Below are positions 12,676-24,122 of a DNA stretch of 64,000 nucleotides, piece by piece. Numbering within the stretch: position 1 is the stretch's first letter; each line of letters opens with the position of its first letter. The notes below the pieces were generated by a model. That model saw only the letters and a list, made by a program, of their open reading frames with translations. It was not told where the DNA came from and did not search any database. The translations under genes and the position numbers were made by a program. This stretch comes from Erythroxylum novogranatense. Lineage: Eukaryota > Streptophyta > Magnoliopsida > Malpighiales > Erythroxylaceae. The DNA is taken from NCBI GenBank assembly GCA_029891385.1, contig CM057228.1, positions 49,575,783 to 49,639,782 on the forward strand, written 5' to 3'.

Positions 12676-12859
12676 GATATCCTAAAGAAACAATGGGATA
12701 TCAATTCTACCTTCTTTGAGAAACAATAGGTGTTTGTTTCAAAGCATCTTTGTCTTTAGAGAAAGAGTTTCTTTTACAAGAAGGCGGTGGGAGCAAAATT
12801 GAACTTGAAAAGTTCAAGATGCTCGAAACAGACACAAATCATCTGCTGAACACAAAGCT

Positions 12860-13789
12860 GTGACTCATCTGAGGCAAGTAATGCAGATTCGACCTTCTAC
12901 AACACATAAAGTTTGTAGGTTACGTAGGATACGCTCTGTTCCCGAGAGATATGGATTTCTCGTGAATGAACAGAATGACGTATTGCTCATAGAAGATAAT
13001 GAGCCTACCACCTATAAAGAGGTTCTGAAGAGTTCAGAATCTGAGAAATGGCTTCAAGTCATGAAGGCTGAAATGGATTCCATTTATGAAAACCAAATAT
13101 GGACTTTGGTTGAGGCACCCGAAGGAATAAAACCCATAGGGTGTAAATGGGTTTTCAAAAGGAAAACCGACATGGATGGTAATGTAATTACCTATAAAGC
13201 AAGGCTTGTGGCTAAAGGTTTTCGTCAAAGAAAAGGAGTTGACTACGACGAGACCTTCAGCCCAGTAGCAATGCTTAAATCCAATAGGATACTCCTAGCC
13301 ATTGTCACTCATTATGATTATGAGATATGGCAAATGGATGTGAAGACAGCTTTCCTAAATGGAAATCTAGCTGAGGATGTGTATATGACACAACCTGAGG
13401 GCTTCATCTCCTATGATGACGAAAAGGTATACAAGCTTCAGAAATCCATCTATGAATTGAAACAAGCATCCAGGAGTTGGAATATCCGTTTTGATGAGGT
13501 AATCAAAGAGTTTGGTTTCTCACAAAATCCGGATGAGTACTGTGTGTACAAGAAGGTTAGTGAGACTGCAATCGTATTCCTTTTGCTATATGTAGATGAC
13601 ATATTATTACTAGGAAACGATGTCTCTATGCTACAATCTGTGAAGATTTGGTTGTCCAAACAATTTTTCATGAAAGACCTTGGTGAAGCAACTTATATCC
13701 TTGGGATACAGATTTATAGAGATAGATCAAAAAGGTTGCTTGGTCTTTCACAATCAACGTACATAGACAAGATCTTTGAAGAGGTTTAG
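12860..13789 (+). pseudogene. Reverse transcriptase region of element A
   Basis: An open frame of about 309 codons covers the copia reverse transcriptase. It includes GCKWVFKRKTDMDGN, YKARLVAKGF, QMDVKTAFLNGNL, KLQKSIYELKQASR and the catalytic LLYVDDILLLGND, ending near YIDKIFEEV. The YVDD aspartates are present. The frame then stops where RNase H should follow, because of a small frameshift near 13780. Reverse transcriptase copies the element RNA into cDNA inside the particle. Because the flanking modules are broken, this is a remnant of a polyprotein rather than a working gene. Confidence 0.92.
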
Positions 13790-14208
13790 TATGGAGCAAT
13801 CTAGAGAGGTACCTTCCGTGACTCATGGGATAACACTCTCGAAATCTATATGTCTAGGACACAAGATGAGAGGATGCGCATGAATATGATCCGAATGCAT
13901 CTGCTTGTAGGATATATCATATACGCTTATGCTATATACGAGACTCGATGTATCATATGCTCTAAGTGTTACTGAGCGAGATACCAATCGGATCTGGTGA
14001 GGGTTCTTGGGTGGTATCGAGAATATCCTCAAGTACTTGCGAAGGACTAAGGATGTTTTCTTGATATATGGAGATGGAGATCTCAAAGTGAGTGGGTGTA
14101 CAGATGCCAATTTTCAATCGATAAGGATGATTCCAAATTCCAATCGGGTTACATATTCACTGAATGGCGGGCGATCGGTTGGAAGAGTTCAAACAAGAGA
14201 CGATCGCC
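13790..14208 (+). pseudogene. RNase H region of element A, left part, broken by element B
   Basis: Frame-shifted traces of copia RNase H are visible, for example ILKYLRRTKDVFLIYGDGDL (from ~14020), then SGCTDANFQS and LNGG. The sequence is cut at 14213 by the LTR of B and resumes at 23749. Confidence 0.85.
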
Positions 14209-14213
14209 AATTA
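14209..14213 (+). other. Left target site duplication of element B (AATTA)
   Basis: AATTA at 14209-14213 faces AATTC at 23749-23753. Joining across B restores the A RNase H reading order. The first two bases of the left LTR (CA instead of TG) and one duplication base appear mutated or miscalled. Confidence 0.65.
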
Positions 14214-16028
14214 CATTAGAGTAGTGCCCTAAAGGCAATCCCTTTAGCGCTTTTGTTCACATCATGTACGGACTTTATGAATAAATAAAGAAAGGCATGT
14301 TTCATTTATTTGATGTTCTTTATGAATTGATATTGATCTTTAATCAAATTAATGATGTCCATGATATATGACATAGCATGAAGGAAATTATGATGTGATC
14401 ATAATCACGAGATTCCTATCATGTGCAATTATGTCGATATCTAAATTTTCCTAGTCATAGGATTAATGAGGCTGGACATCATTAATCCGGACAGACTAGC
14501 ATATGTCATACTCCTTGATTGGATCAGCGGTGGATCTCGAAGCTGTAAATATGAGATATTTAGAGTTGACATATGGATGCTTACTAGTGGTAGTAAGTTC
14601 ATTGGATGACTGCCATGAGATCATCACATGGATTTCATGTCAATGATAATCTCATCATAGCAATGGTGCAAGTATCCTTAGACTTGAGGTACTCGAGGAT
14701 ATCTTGAATCTTGATCTGTACTGACTCCATTCCTTATGGCCTTCGGAGGTTACTCATAGGATGGTGCTTGAGTGCAGTTTGAGGTATTGAAGGTAATTGA
14801 GTAGCCAATAAAGGATTCATCACTTACGCGAGAGCGAGAAGAGATACCTGACCTCTTGTCGGGATCATTACTTTAAGTCTCGGCGAGCATGATTATGTCA
14901 TGAAGAGTGTCTTCATGGACATATAAAGTAATGAGTCCTCGGCGAGGCGATTTCACTTGGGCTAGACTTAGTCTAGTAAGAGTTGACATATTAGCCATAC
15001 TCATAACCAAGTGGGGTATAGGATGATGAAAGGACGAATTGCACGATAATTGTACATGGAAGGGTTAAATGTCTGGTTCGTCTTGAATTCATCAAACCGA
15101 TTACTTTCCGGTCAATTGGGGTCATGATGTGTTGCTAGATACGCTCATGACTTACTTCAGTTAATTGTTAATCTAAGTGGCCAACATAACCGGAACCTAA
15201 AGGGTCACACGATAAGAGTGACTCAGAGAATCAGTAAAATAGTAATTGGACGAGTTCCAATTATGGAAACATTAGGATTAAATGGATCCCAATGGAATTG
15301 GGACATGTCTCGATGAGATCGCGACATCAATATTGCTAAGAAAGGTTTAGGAATTTGTTTGACGATCGGGGCCGATGAGGCAGTAGGACCGACCCAGTTG
15401 GATGGACCTTAGCATTTATATTCTAATTACTTAATTAAGTAAATTAATTAATTAATTATTATATTTATATGCCATGTGTGTCGTTGGAATGAGGAGAAGG
15501 GATGATGACCTTTGACTTTTCAAAGGTTATTATTTAATTCATTAAAGAAATTAATAGCCATTAATCCTACACTTGGCACCTTCTTATGGATTGATTTTAA
15601 TTGTTAAAATCAATATAAGATGGCTTTTGGGAGTGTGGTGGCCGTATGTTTTGCATAGGGTTAGAAGAGAAAAGAAAAGCTTAAGTGTTAAGCTTTGAAA
15701 GAGTTTCATTTTTCTTCTTCTTCCCAAAGGCACCATCGAATTTTCTCTTCTCCAAGGCAAAGTTCCAACGTGAATCAAGCTCTCCACAGGACAGAGGTAG
15801 GCTCTAGCAGGCTTTATTCTGTTCTAGCTATTCCCGGGTCAAAAGTGTTTGATCCGGTTAGGTTTTCTGATCTCTGCGTGGATACCTTTAGAGATAGTCT
15901 CTATTGGCTATTCAGGTTTGAGTTTTCATACCGACACCAAGATCCTGGGTTTTCGGGAAGGTCCCGGGAACAAAATTTTTGTTTTCCGCTGCTGGAACAT
16001 GTGATGTTCCTCCCGGGATTTTCCTACA
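14214..16028 (+). repeat. 5' LTR of element B
   Basis: 1815 bp ending TTCCTACA, directly before G and the primer site. Its first bases read CATTAGAG instead of TGTTAGAG. Confidence 0.92.
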
Positions 16029-16029
16029 G

Positions 16030-16041
16030 TGGTATCAGAGC
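16030..16041 (+). other. Primer binding site of element B
   Basis: TGGTATCAGAGC, the standard copia primer site complementary to initiator tRNA-Met, begins two bases after the LTR end. Confidence 0.92.
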
Positions 16042-18084
16042 GTCTGGTGTCGTGTATGAAGCTTTAACTGAAGCTAGATCACAAACCCTCATTGCTTGTG
16101 ATGTTGTAGCATGCATTCTGTCCAGATTTCGTATTCCTATAGAGATAGGGTTTTCGAAATTTTGCTGCCCAGGATTGTTCATAACATGTTATAGAATATG
16201 TCTATGAATTTTCAGAATTTATCGATTTGATTTGGTATATTTTTGCTAATTAATTTCCTAAGGTTCCAGATGCTGTTTTGTGAAACACTCTGTGGACAGG
16301 TATGAGTATAAAATCGAGAATAAATTCTAGAAAAATCTTTTTCTGGATTTGCCTTCACCTACATGTCTCTAAGATGTTGGTGAATGTCTATGAGCGTGGA
16401 AATTGGATTTCAAGGTGATTGGATATTTATTCACGAATTTATTCTATGCTGTTGGGAATTGCTGTGCTGATGAACACAGTTTTTGAATCGGTTTTATTAT
16501 TTTGGTTGACTGAGTTTGTGATGTCCTAAAATCCTGAAAAAATTCAGGTAGCATGTTCTGAACATGTGGTAACCTATATAGTTTTCTCAGAATTTATTGA
16601 AATTGTTTCATTGATCATTTCGAGCAATGTACAGAACTGGACAGTTTTGTGGAAATTGTTGAGACTGTTTTGCTGGGCTTGATTGAGTGTGCTTTTTCAG
16701 TTCCAATGCCTTGCACCATTTTTAATGTGATTAAAAATGTGTTATCTTGATGTAGTATGATTGCTAAACTGAATTGCTTGAAGTTGGTTTTCCAAGAATT
16801 TTCGGATGCCTAATAGATCACATTAGCGTCTCGTTAGTATATATCATTATCTTGTTTGTTTTGGCCGTCATAAATTTTGTGGCTTGTGCCGAAGTAATTT
16901 TGAGAAAGTATAGACTAGCTAGAGATGCTTAGGGTGAAATTTGGGTGTTCTTAAATTGTTTGGATATTTATGAGTTTTGACTCATTTTAAGCTTTTCATG
17001 TATGGTTTATCCATATAAGGCATTCATGATTCAATGAAGTGTTCATTGAGGCATCAATTCTGAGATATTACCTAGGTATGATGGTATTGTGAATTGGAAT
17101 TGCATGGATTGAGAAATTAGCGATTAGAGATTTTAGCAAATTTCCTGGATAAGGCGACTTGTGTATGGAATAAGTCGACTTGTTCAAGTCTTAGTATAAG
17201 TCGACTTATAGCACATTACAAGGCGACTTGTACATGGGCGAGTGCCATAAAGGCGACTTGTTTCATACAAGTCGACTTGTGTGTAAGCAGAAGCATAAGG
17301 TGACTTGCATTCGATGAAAATCGACTTGTGACATGCTCGGGTTGGATGATGGATGATTATAAGGATTGATTCAATTTGATTGATGAAACCTAAATCATGC
17401 CATATAGTCATAGTGACTATGATCCTTGACTTGGAGTCTAGAGTTTCTAAATCCTCCTCGGTATATGAAAACTAACGCCTTCCATTAATATGGTAGAACG
17501 AGTTCTTATAGGGATGGGTTGTTGGGTTAACAAGCTCACTCTATCTGCATATGTTGAACCATGAAAATATGATTTTCGATTAATGGGTTGGTTTTCCTTT
17601 GGGCGTTGGTTTGTTGAGTAAACTCAAGGTCAGCGTGGACAGAGGTGAAATTGGGTAGCATACATCGGATGTATGCGCATCAAAGAGTTGATACTGATGT
17701 AAGTGCATACATCAACAAGTTGATAGCGATCGATAGTTGTGTCTAAGATGTAATTGGTATATCGATACCTCCGAGACATAAGGTGGCTTGTTGGGTAAAC
17801 CCAAGGTCATTCTCAATGTCGGTTATCGATGATACAATTGGTATGTTCGATACCTACCGATTGACCTAAGTTGTGGCTTGTTAGGTAAACCCAAGGTCAT
17901 TCTTAGCAATATCGGATATCAACCCACTAGGACATTATGTCACTTTGTTTCTTTGGATTAGTAATGAGGGTTATGGATTCTATGAAACTAGTGGGAGCTT
18001 TTTGCATATCATTCAAGTCCTTATGATTATACAGCTATTCTTATTCTAACATTCTTCCTCTCTATTCGTGTAGGTTATTTGAAA
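16042..18084 (+). other. Untranslated leader of element B, with palindrome array
   Basis: This matches the A leader along its length. Perfect AAGTCGACTT copies are at 17172-17181, 17198-17207 and 17269-17278, with AAGGCGACTT and AAGGTGACTT variants between 17155 and 17330. The inverted repeat CATACATC-G-GATGTATG is at 17659-17675. TTGAGTAAACTCAA and TTGGGTAAACCCAA recur near 17626 and 17789. Confidence 0.8.
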
Positions 18085-21000
18085 ATGTCGTCAAGTGTGA
18101 ATCTTGGCCGCTTATGGATTCCAACAAGTTAATGGACGAATTTTCTTGGTTGGTTAAGGAATCGAGAATAGTTCTCGGATCTGAAGGTGCAGGATATATC
18201 CTAGATTTTCCGCTTCAGATGCACTGCTTGTCGATGCTTCGATGATGATCGAAGGCATATAGTAAGCATCTAAAGGACGATGGCATGGCTACTTGCATCA
18301 TGCTTGCCTCGATGTCACGAGCTGCGAAGCGGACGAGTCCATGGATGCTCACACTATAGTTTTCATCTTAGGGAGCTGTTTTGACGAGCAAGCCGGTCCG
18401 AAAGGTTCGAGACCTCGAGGCTTCTCTTCACCATTAAAGATGGCTCCAGGAAATCTGGCAAGTATGCCCGAAGATGAATGACTATATTGAGAGATTAGCC
18501 GTCTTAGGTTTTGCAATGGATCATGAGTTAAGTATAGACTTAATTTGGTTGGATTGTCAAACAGTTATGCGCGATTAGTGTTAAACTATCGGATGAACCA
18601 AATATCCACTACAATACTCGGTGATCAATCTGCTTTCAAGGCAGTGAGCGGAACTATCAAGAGTGATAGTAAGCAAGTCTTTGGTAGTAGCTTCTTCTTC
18701 TTGAGTTCGAAGAAAAGAACCCAAAGAAGAAGAAGGCAAAGAAACCAAAGGAAGCGCCATCGAAGAAGACCAAAGAAAGCGCCCGAAAGGAACTTGCTTC
18801 CATTGCGGTAAAGATGGCCATTGGGCGCAATTGCAAAGTCTATCTCGAGTCGTTGAAGCGAAGAAGGCATCGGATGCCTCGACTACTTCAGTTTGTATGT
18901 CATTGAAGTTAATCTGTTATTGATCACAACATTTGGGTATTTGATCTGGTTGTGGCTCACATATGTAATGATATCACGGGGCCTCGGGGACAATAGGCAA
19001 TTCATGAAGGAGAAGTAGACCTACGTGTTGGAAATGGAGCAAGATTCTTGCATTAGTAGTAGGAACCTATGTTTTGTATCTCCCTACCGGGCTTGTCTTT
19101 GGAATTGGATGATTGTTATTTTGTACTGTTTTGACAAAGAATATATTATGCATTTCTTATGCGAATAAATTTGGATTCCATATGAATTTTAATAACAATG
19201 GTTGTTCTATCAATTCTAATGGAATGCTTTATGGGCTGGTACATTGTGCAATGGTATTTACATATTAGATATGTCTAATCAATTTTAAATGTCAATGACA
19301 CCAAGCGGTATAAAAGAGATAATCTAAAGTCAACTTACTTATGGCATTATCGACTTGGCCATATAAATGAGACACGATCGCTAAACTCCATAAGAGTGGC
19401 GGTTTAGGGTCATTTGATTATGAATCATATGACACATGCGAATCTTGTTTATTAGGCAAGATGACTAAGTTACCCTTCAAGGAAAGGGTGAGCGGCGATT
19501 GAGTATTAGACCTAATACATTCGGATGTATGCGATCGATATCCATCCATGCCGAAGTGGTTGTCGTTACTTCATTACCTTTATCGATGATTATTCACGAT
19601 ATGGGTACTTGTATCGATGAGATACAAATCGAAGCGTTGAAAGGTTCAAACAATTGAAATGAAGTAGAAAATCAGCTTGGTAAAAGTATCGAGGCATTAC
19701 GATCCGATCGTGGTGGAGAATACTTAGACCAGCGGTTTGAGGATTATCTCGAGATAATGGGATATTATCTCGATGGACTCCTCCTTACACGCCTTGTGAC
19801 AATGGTGTGGCTGAAAGGAGAAATCGAACCTTGTTGGACGTGATACGATCAATGATGGGTTTATGAAAGTTACCAAAATCGTTTTGGGGTATCGCTAGAG
19901 GCAATTTGTTTACTTGTTAAGCGAGTTCCCTCTAAGGCAGTTGATGTTACTCTATATGAGATGTGGACTAACGAAAACCTTATCTTTCTCATCGAAAGTA
20001 TGGGGTTGTCACCTTACGTGAAGCGGATTGATCGAGATAAGCTTGAAGCAAAGTCGACAAGTGTTTGTTTGTAGGATATCCTAAAGAGACCATGGGATAT
20101 CAATTCTACCTTCTTTGAGGAATAAAGGTGTTTGTTTCAAAGCATCTTTGTCTTCTTAGAGAAAGAGTTTCTTGCGAAGAGGACGGTGGGAGCCTGATCG
20201 AACTTGAAGAAGTTCAAGATGCTCGAACAAACATGATCATTTGCTGAACACGAGGCATCACTCATTCGGATGAAGTGTGATTCGACCTTACGTGACACAC
20301 GAAGTTAAGTGGGTCAAGTAGGATGCGCCTTGTTCACGAGAGATATGGATTTTCGTAAGTGAGCAGAATGACGTATTGCTCATAGAAGATGATGAGCACT
20401 GCTACCTATGAAGAGGTTACGAAAAGTTGAGTCCGAAAATGGCTTTGTGCCATGAAAGCATGATGGATTCCATGTACATAAACCAAGTATGGACTTTGGT
20501 TGATGCACTGAAGGGATAAAACCTATAGGGTGCAAATGGGTTTTCAAGAAGAAAACCGACATGGATGGTAATGTGATTACTTACAAAGCAAGGCTTGTGG
20601 CCAAAGGATTTCGTCAAAGACAAGGAGTTGACTATGACGAGCAGCCCCGTAGCAATGCTTAAATCCATTCGGATACTCTAGCCATTGCCGCTCATTATGA
20701 TTATGAGATATGGCAAATGGATGTGAAGACAACTTTCATAGCGGAATCTGGCGAGGATGTACATGACACAACCAGAGGGCTTCACTTCGATGATGGCGAA
20801 AAGGTATGCAAGCTTGAAATCCATCTATGGATTGAAGCAAGCATCCAGGAGTTGGAACATCCGTTTTGATGAGTCAATCAAAGAGTTTGGTTTCTCACAA
20901 AATCCGGATGAACCTTTGTGTGTACAAGAAGGTTAATGGGAATGCAATCGTTTTCCTTGTGTTGTATGTAGATGACATCTTGTTACTCGGAAGCGATGTC

Positions 21001-21926
21001 TCATTGATCTGTCAGTTAAAATTTGGTTGTCAAGCAATTTGCGATGAAAGACCTTGGTGAAGCAACTTATATCCTTGGGATAAAGATCTATAGAGATAGA
21101 TCAAAGAGGTTGCTTGGTCTTTCACAATCATCGATACATAGACAAGATGCTAAAGAGATTTAGCATGGAGCAATCAAAGAGGTTTCTTCCATTACTCATG
21201 GGATAACACTCGAAATCTATGTGTCCTAAGACACAAGATGAGAGGATTCGCATAGATCGATCCGTATGCATCTGCGGTAGGATCGATCATGTATGCTATG
21301 TTATGTACGAGGCCCGATGTATCGTATGCTCGAGTATCACGAGCAGATACCAATCGGATCTGGTGAGGGTCCTTTGGGTAGTATCAAGAATATCCTCAAG
21401 TACTTGCGAAGGACTAAGGATATTTTCTTGATATATGGAGATGGAAATCTCTAAGTGGCGGGCATACGGATGCGGTTTCCAATCGACAAGGATGACTCGG
21501 ATCCCGGTCAAAGTTATGTTTTACGCTAAGCGGCGGAGCGGTCGGTTGGAAGAGTTCCAAACAAGAGACGATCTGGCGATTCGACGACCGAGGCGAGTAC
21601 ATTCTTTGCATCGAGGCGGCAAAGGAAGTCTGTTTGGATCGAAGTTCATTTCGAACTTGGTGTGGTTCCTAGTGTGATGGACCCATACTGGTTGTATTGT
21701 GACAACAATGGGGCTATTGCTCGAGCAAAAGAACCGAGGTCTCACCAACGATCTAAACACGCATCCGCAGATATCATCGATTCGAGATCATTCTAGAGGT
21801 GATGTCGCGATCGAGAGGATTCCACAGAGCGAACATTCTTGATCCGTTGACAAAGCCATTGTCACGGAAGAATTTTGATTCTCATGTACTCGCTTATGGT
21901 ATTAGATACCAAGGCGATTGGCTTTA
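18085..21926 (+). pseudogene. gag-pol of element B, multiply frameshifted
   Basis: Short conserved pieces appear in order but in shifting frames. These are a gag start at ATG 18085, a lysine-rich pre-knuckle region and CFHCG (~18790), integrase core traces (19490-19850), reverse transcriptase with YKARLVAKGFRQR (~20580) and LYVDDILLLGSDVS (~20960-21005), and RNase H to a GDWL-type end near 21926. Indels occur roughly every 50-100 bases. No intact product could be made from this sequence as given. Confidence 0.88.
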
Positions 21927-21929
21927 GGT

Positions 21930-21940
21930 CAGTGAGAGAT
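21930..21940 (+). other. Polypurine tract of element B
   Basis: CAGTGAGAGAT lies directly before the TG of the 3' LTR, at the position of the plus-strand primer. Confidence 0.7.
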
Positions 21941-23748
21941 TGTTAGAGTAGTGCCCCAAAGGCAATCCCTTTAGCGCTTTTTGTTCACGATCATATCTGA
22001 GACTTTATGAATAAATAAAGAAAGGCATGTTTCATTTATTTGATGTTCTTTATGAATTGATATTGATCTTTAATCAAATTAATGATGTTCATGATATATG
22101 ACATAGCATGAAGGAAATTATGATGTGATCATAATCCGAGATTCCTATCATGTGCAATTATGTCAATATCTAAATTTTCCTAGTCATAGGATTAATGAGG
22201 CTGGACATCATTAATCCGGACGGACTAGCATATGTCATACTCCTTGATTGGATCAGCGGTGGATCTCGAAGCTGTAAATATGAGATATTTAGAGTTGACA
22301 TATGGATGCTTACTAGTGGTAGTAAGTTCATTGGATGACTCGCCATGAGATCATCACATGGATTTCATGTCGATGATAATCTCATCATAGAATGGTGCAA
22401 GTATCCTTAGACTTGAGGTACTCGAGGATATCTTGAATCTTGATCACATACTGACTCCATTCCTTGTGGCCTTCCAGAGGTTACTCATAGGATGGTGCTT
22501 GGGTGCATTTGAGGTATTGAAGGTAATTGAGTAGCCAATAAAGTTCATCACTACGTGAGAAGAAGAGATACCTTGGCCTCTTGTCAAGATCATTACTTTA
22601 AGTCTCGGCGAGCATGATTATGTCATGAAGAGTGTCTTCATGGACATATAAAGTAATGAGTCCTCGACAGAACTAATTTCACTTGGCTAGACTTAGTCTA
22701 GTAAGAGTTGACATATTAGCCATACTCATAACCAAGTGGGGTATAGGATGATGAAAGGACGAATTGCACGAATTGTATACATGGAAGGGTTAAATGTCTG
22801 GTTTGTCTTGAATTCATCAAACCGATTACTTTTCGATCAATTAGGGGTCATGATGTGTTCTAGATACCGCTCATGACTTGCTCAGATTAATTGTTAATCT
22901 AAGTGGCCAACATAACCGGAACCTAAAGGGTCACACGATAAGAGTGACTCAGAGAATCATAAAATAGTAATTGGACGAGTTCCAATTATGGAAACATTAG
23001 GATTAAATGGATCCCAATGGAATTGAGATATGTCGATGAGATCGCGACATCAATATTGCTAAGAAAGATTTAGAATTTGTTTGACATCGGGGCCGAGAGG
23101 CCGGTAGGATCGACCCAGTTAATTTGGACCTTAACATTTATATTCTAATTACTTAATTAAGTAAATTAATTAATTAATTATTATATTTATATGCCATGTG
23201 TGTCGTTGGAATGAGGAGAAGGGATGATGACCTTTGACTTTTCAAAGGTTATTATTTAATTCATTAAAGAAACTAATGGCCATTAATCCCTACACTTGGC
23301 ACCTTCTTATGGATTGATTTTTAATTGTTAAAAATCAATATAAGATGGCTTTTGGGAGTGTGGTGGCCGTATGTTTTGTATAGGGTTAGAAGAGAAAGAA
23401 AAGCTAAGTGTTAAGCTTTGAAAGAGTTTCATTTTCTTCTTCTTCCCAAAGGCACCATCAATTTTCTCTTCTCCAAGGCAAAGTTCCAACGTGAATCAAG
23501 CTCTCCACGGGATGAGGTAGGCTTTAGCGGGCTTTATTACGTTCTAGCTATTCCCGGGTCAAAAGTGTTTGATCCGGTTAGGTTTTCTGATCTCTGCGTG
23601 GATACCTTTAGAGATAGTCTCTATTGGCTATTCAGGTTTGAGTTTTCATACCGACACCGGGATCTTGGGTTTTCGGGAAGGTCCCGGGAACAAAATTTTT
23701 GTTTTCCGCTGCTGGAACATGTGATGTTCCTCCCGGGATTTTCCTACA
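21941..23748 (+). repeat. 3' LTR of element B
   Basis: 1808 bp from TGTTAGAG to CCTACA, followed by the AATTC duplication and the resumed RNase H of A. Confidence 0.95.
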
Positions 23749-24108
23749 AATTCAACAACCGAGGCAGAGTACATTGCCGCTTCAGAAGCAGCAAAGAAAG
23801 CAGTTTGGATCAGAAAGTTCATTACTGAACTTGGTGTGGTTCCTAGCTGTGATGGGCTCATACAGTTGTATTGTGACAACTATGGGGCTATTGCGCAGGC
23901 GAAGGAACCAAGGTCTCATAAACGATCCAAACACGTACTCCGCAGATATCATCTGATTAGAGAGATCATTGGACAAGGTGATATCCAGATAGAGAGAATT
24001 CCCACCAAGCAAAATATTGTTGATCCGTTGACAAAGCCATTGTCACAAAAGAGTTTTGATTCTTATGTACTCACCTATGGTATTAGATATCAAGGCGATT
24101 GGCTTTAG
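23749..24108 (+). pseudogene. RNase H C-terminal part of element A, right of B
   Basis: This resumes the A frame with TTEAEYIAASEAAKKAVWIR, then LYCDNYGAIAQAKEPRSHKR, SKHVLRRYHLIREII, VDPLTKPLSQKSF and a natural stop after GDWL. The CDN and R.KH motifs of copia RNase H are intact. It joins to 13790-14208 across element B. RNase H degrades the RNA strand during reverse transcription. Confidence 0.92.
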
Positions 24109-24110
24109 GT

Positions 24111-24122
24111 CAAGTAGGAGAT
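24111..24122 (+). other. Polypurine tract of element A
   Basis: AAGTAGGAGAT directly precedes the TG of the 3' LTR and resembles the AAGTGGGAGAT of element C. Confidence 0.75.

Larger units (their letters stand above)
14214..23748 (+). mobile_element. Copia retrotransposon B, same family as A, nested in A
   Basis: LTRs lie at 14214-16028 and 21941-23748 and are near-identical to each other over long stretches. They are closely related to, but distinct from, the LTRs of A. B contains the primer site (16030-16041), the same leader layout, gag, protease, integrase, reverse transcriptase and RNase H in copia order, and a polypurine tract. It sits inside the RNase H region of A, so it arrived later. 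Despite that, its coding region is far more frameshifted than A's, which is odd and discussed in the findings. Confidence 0.95.
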
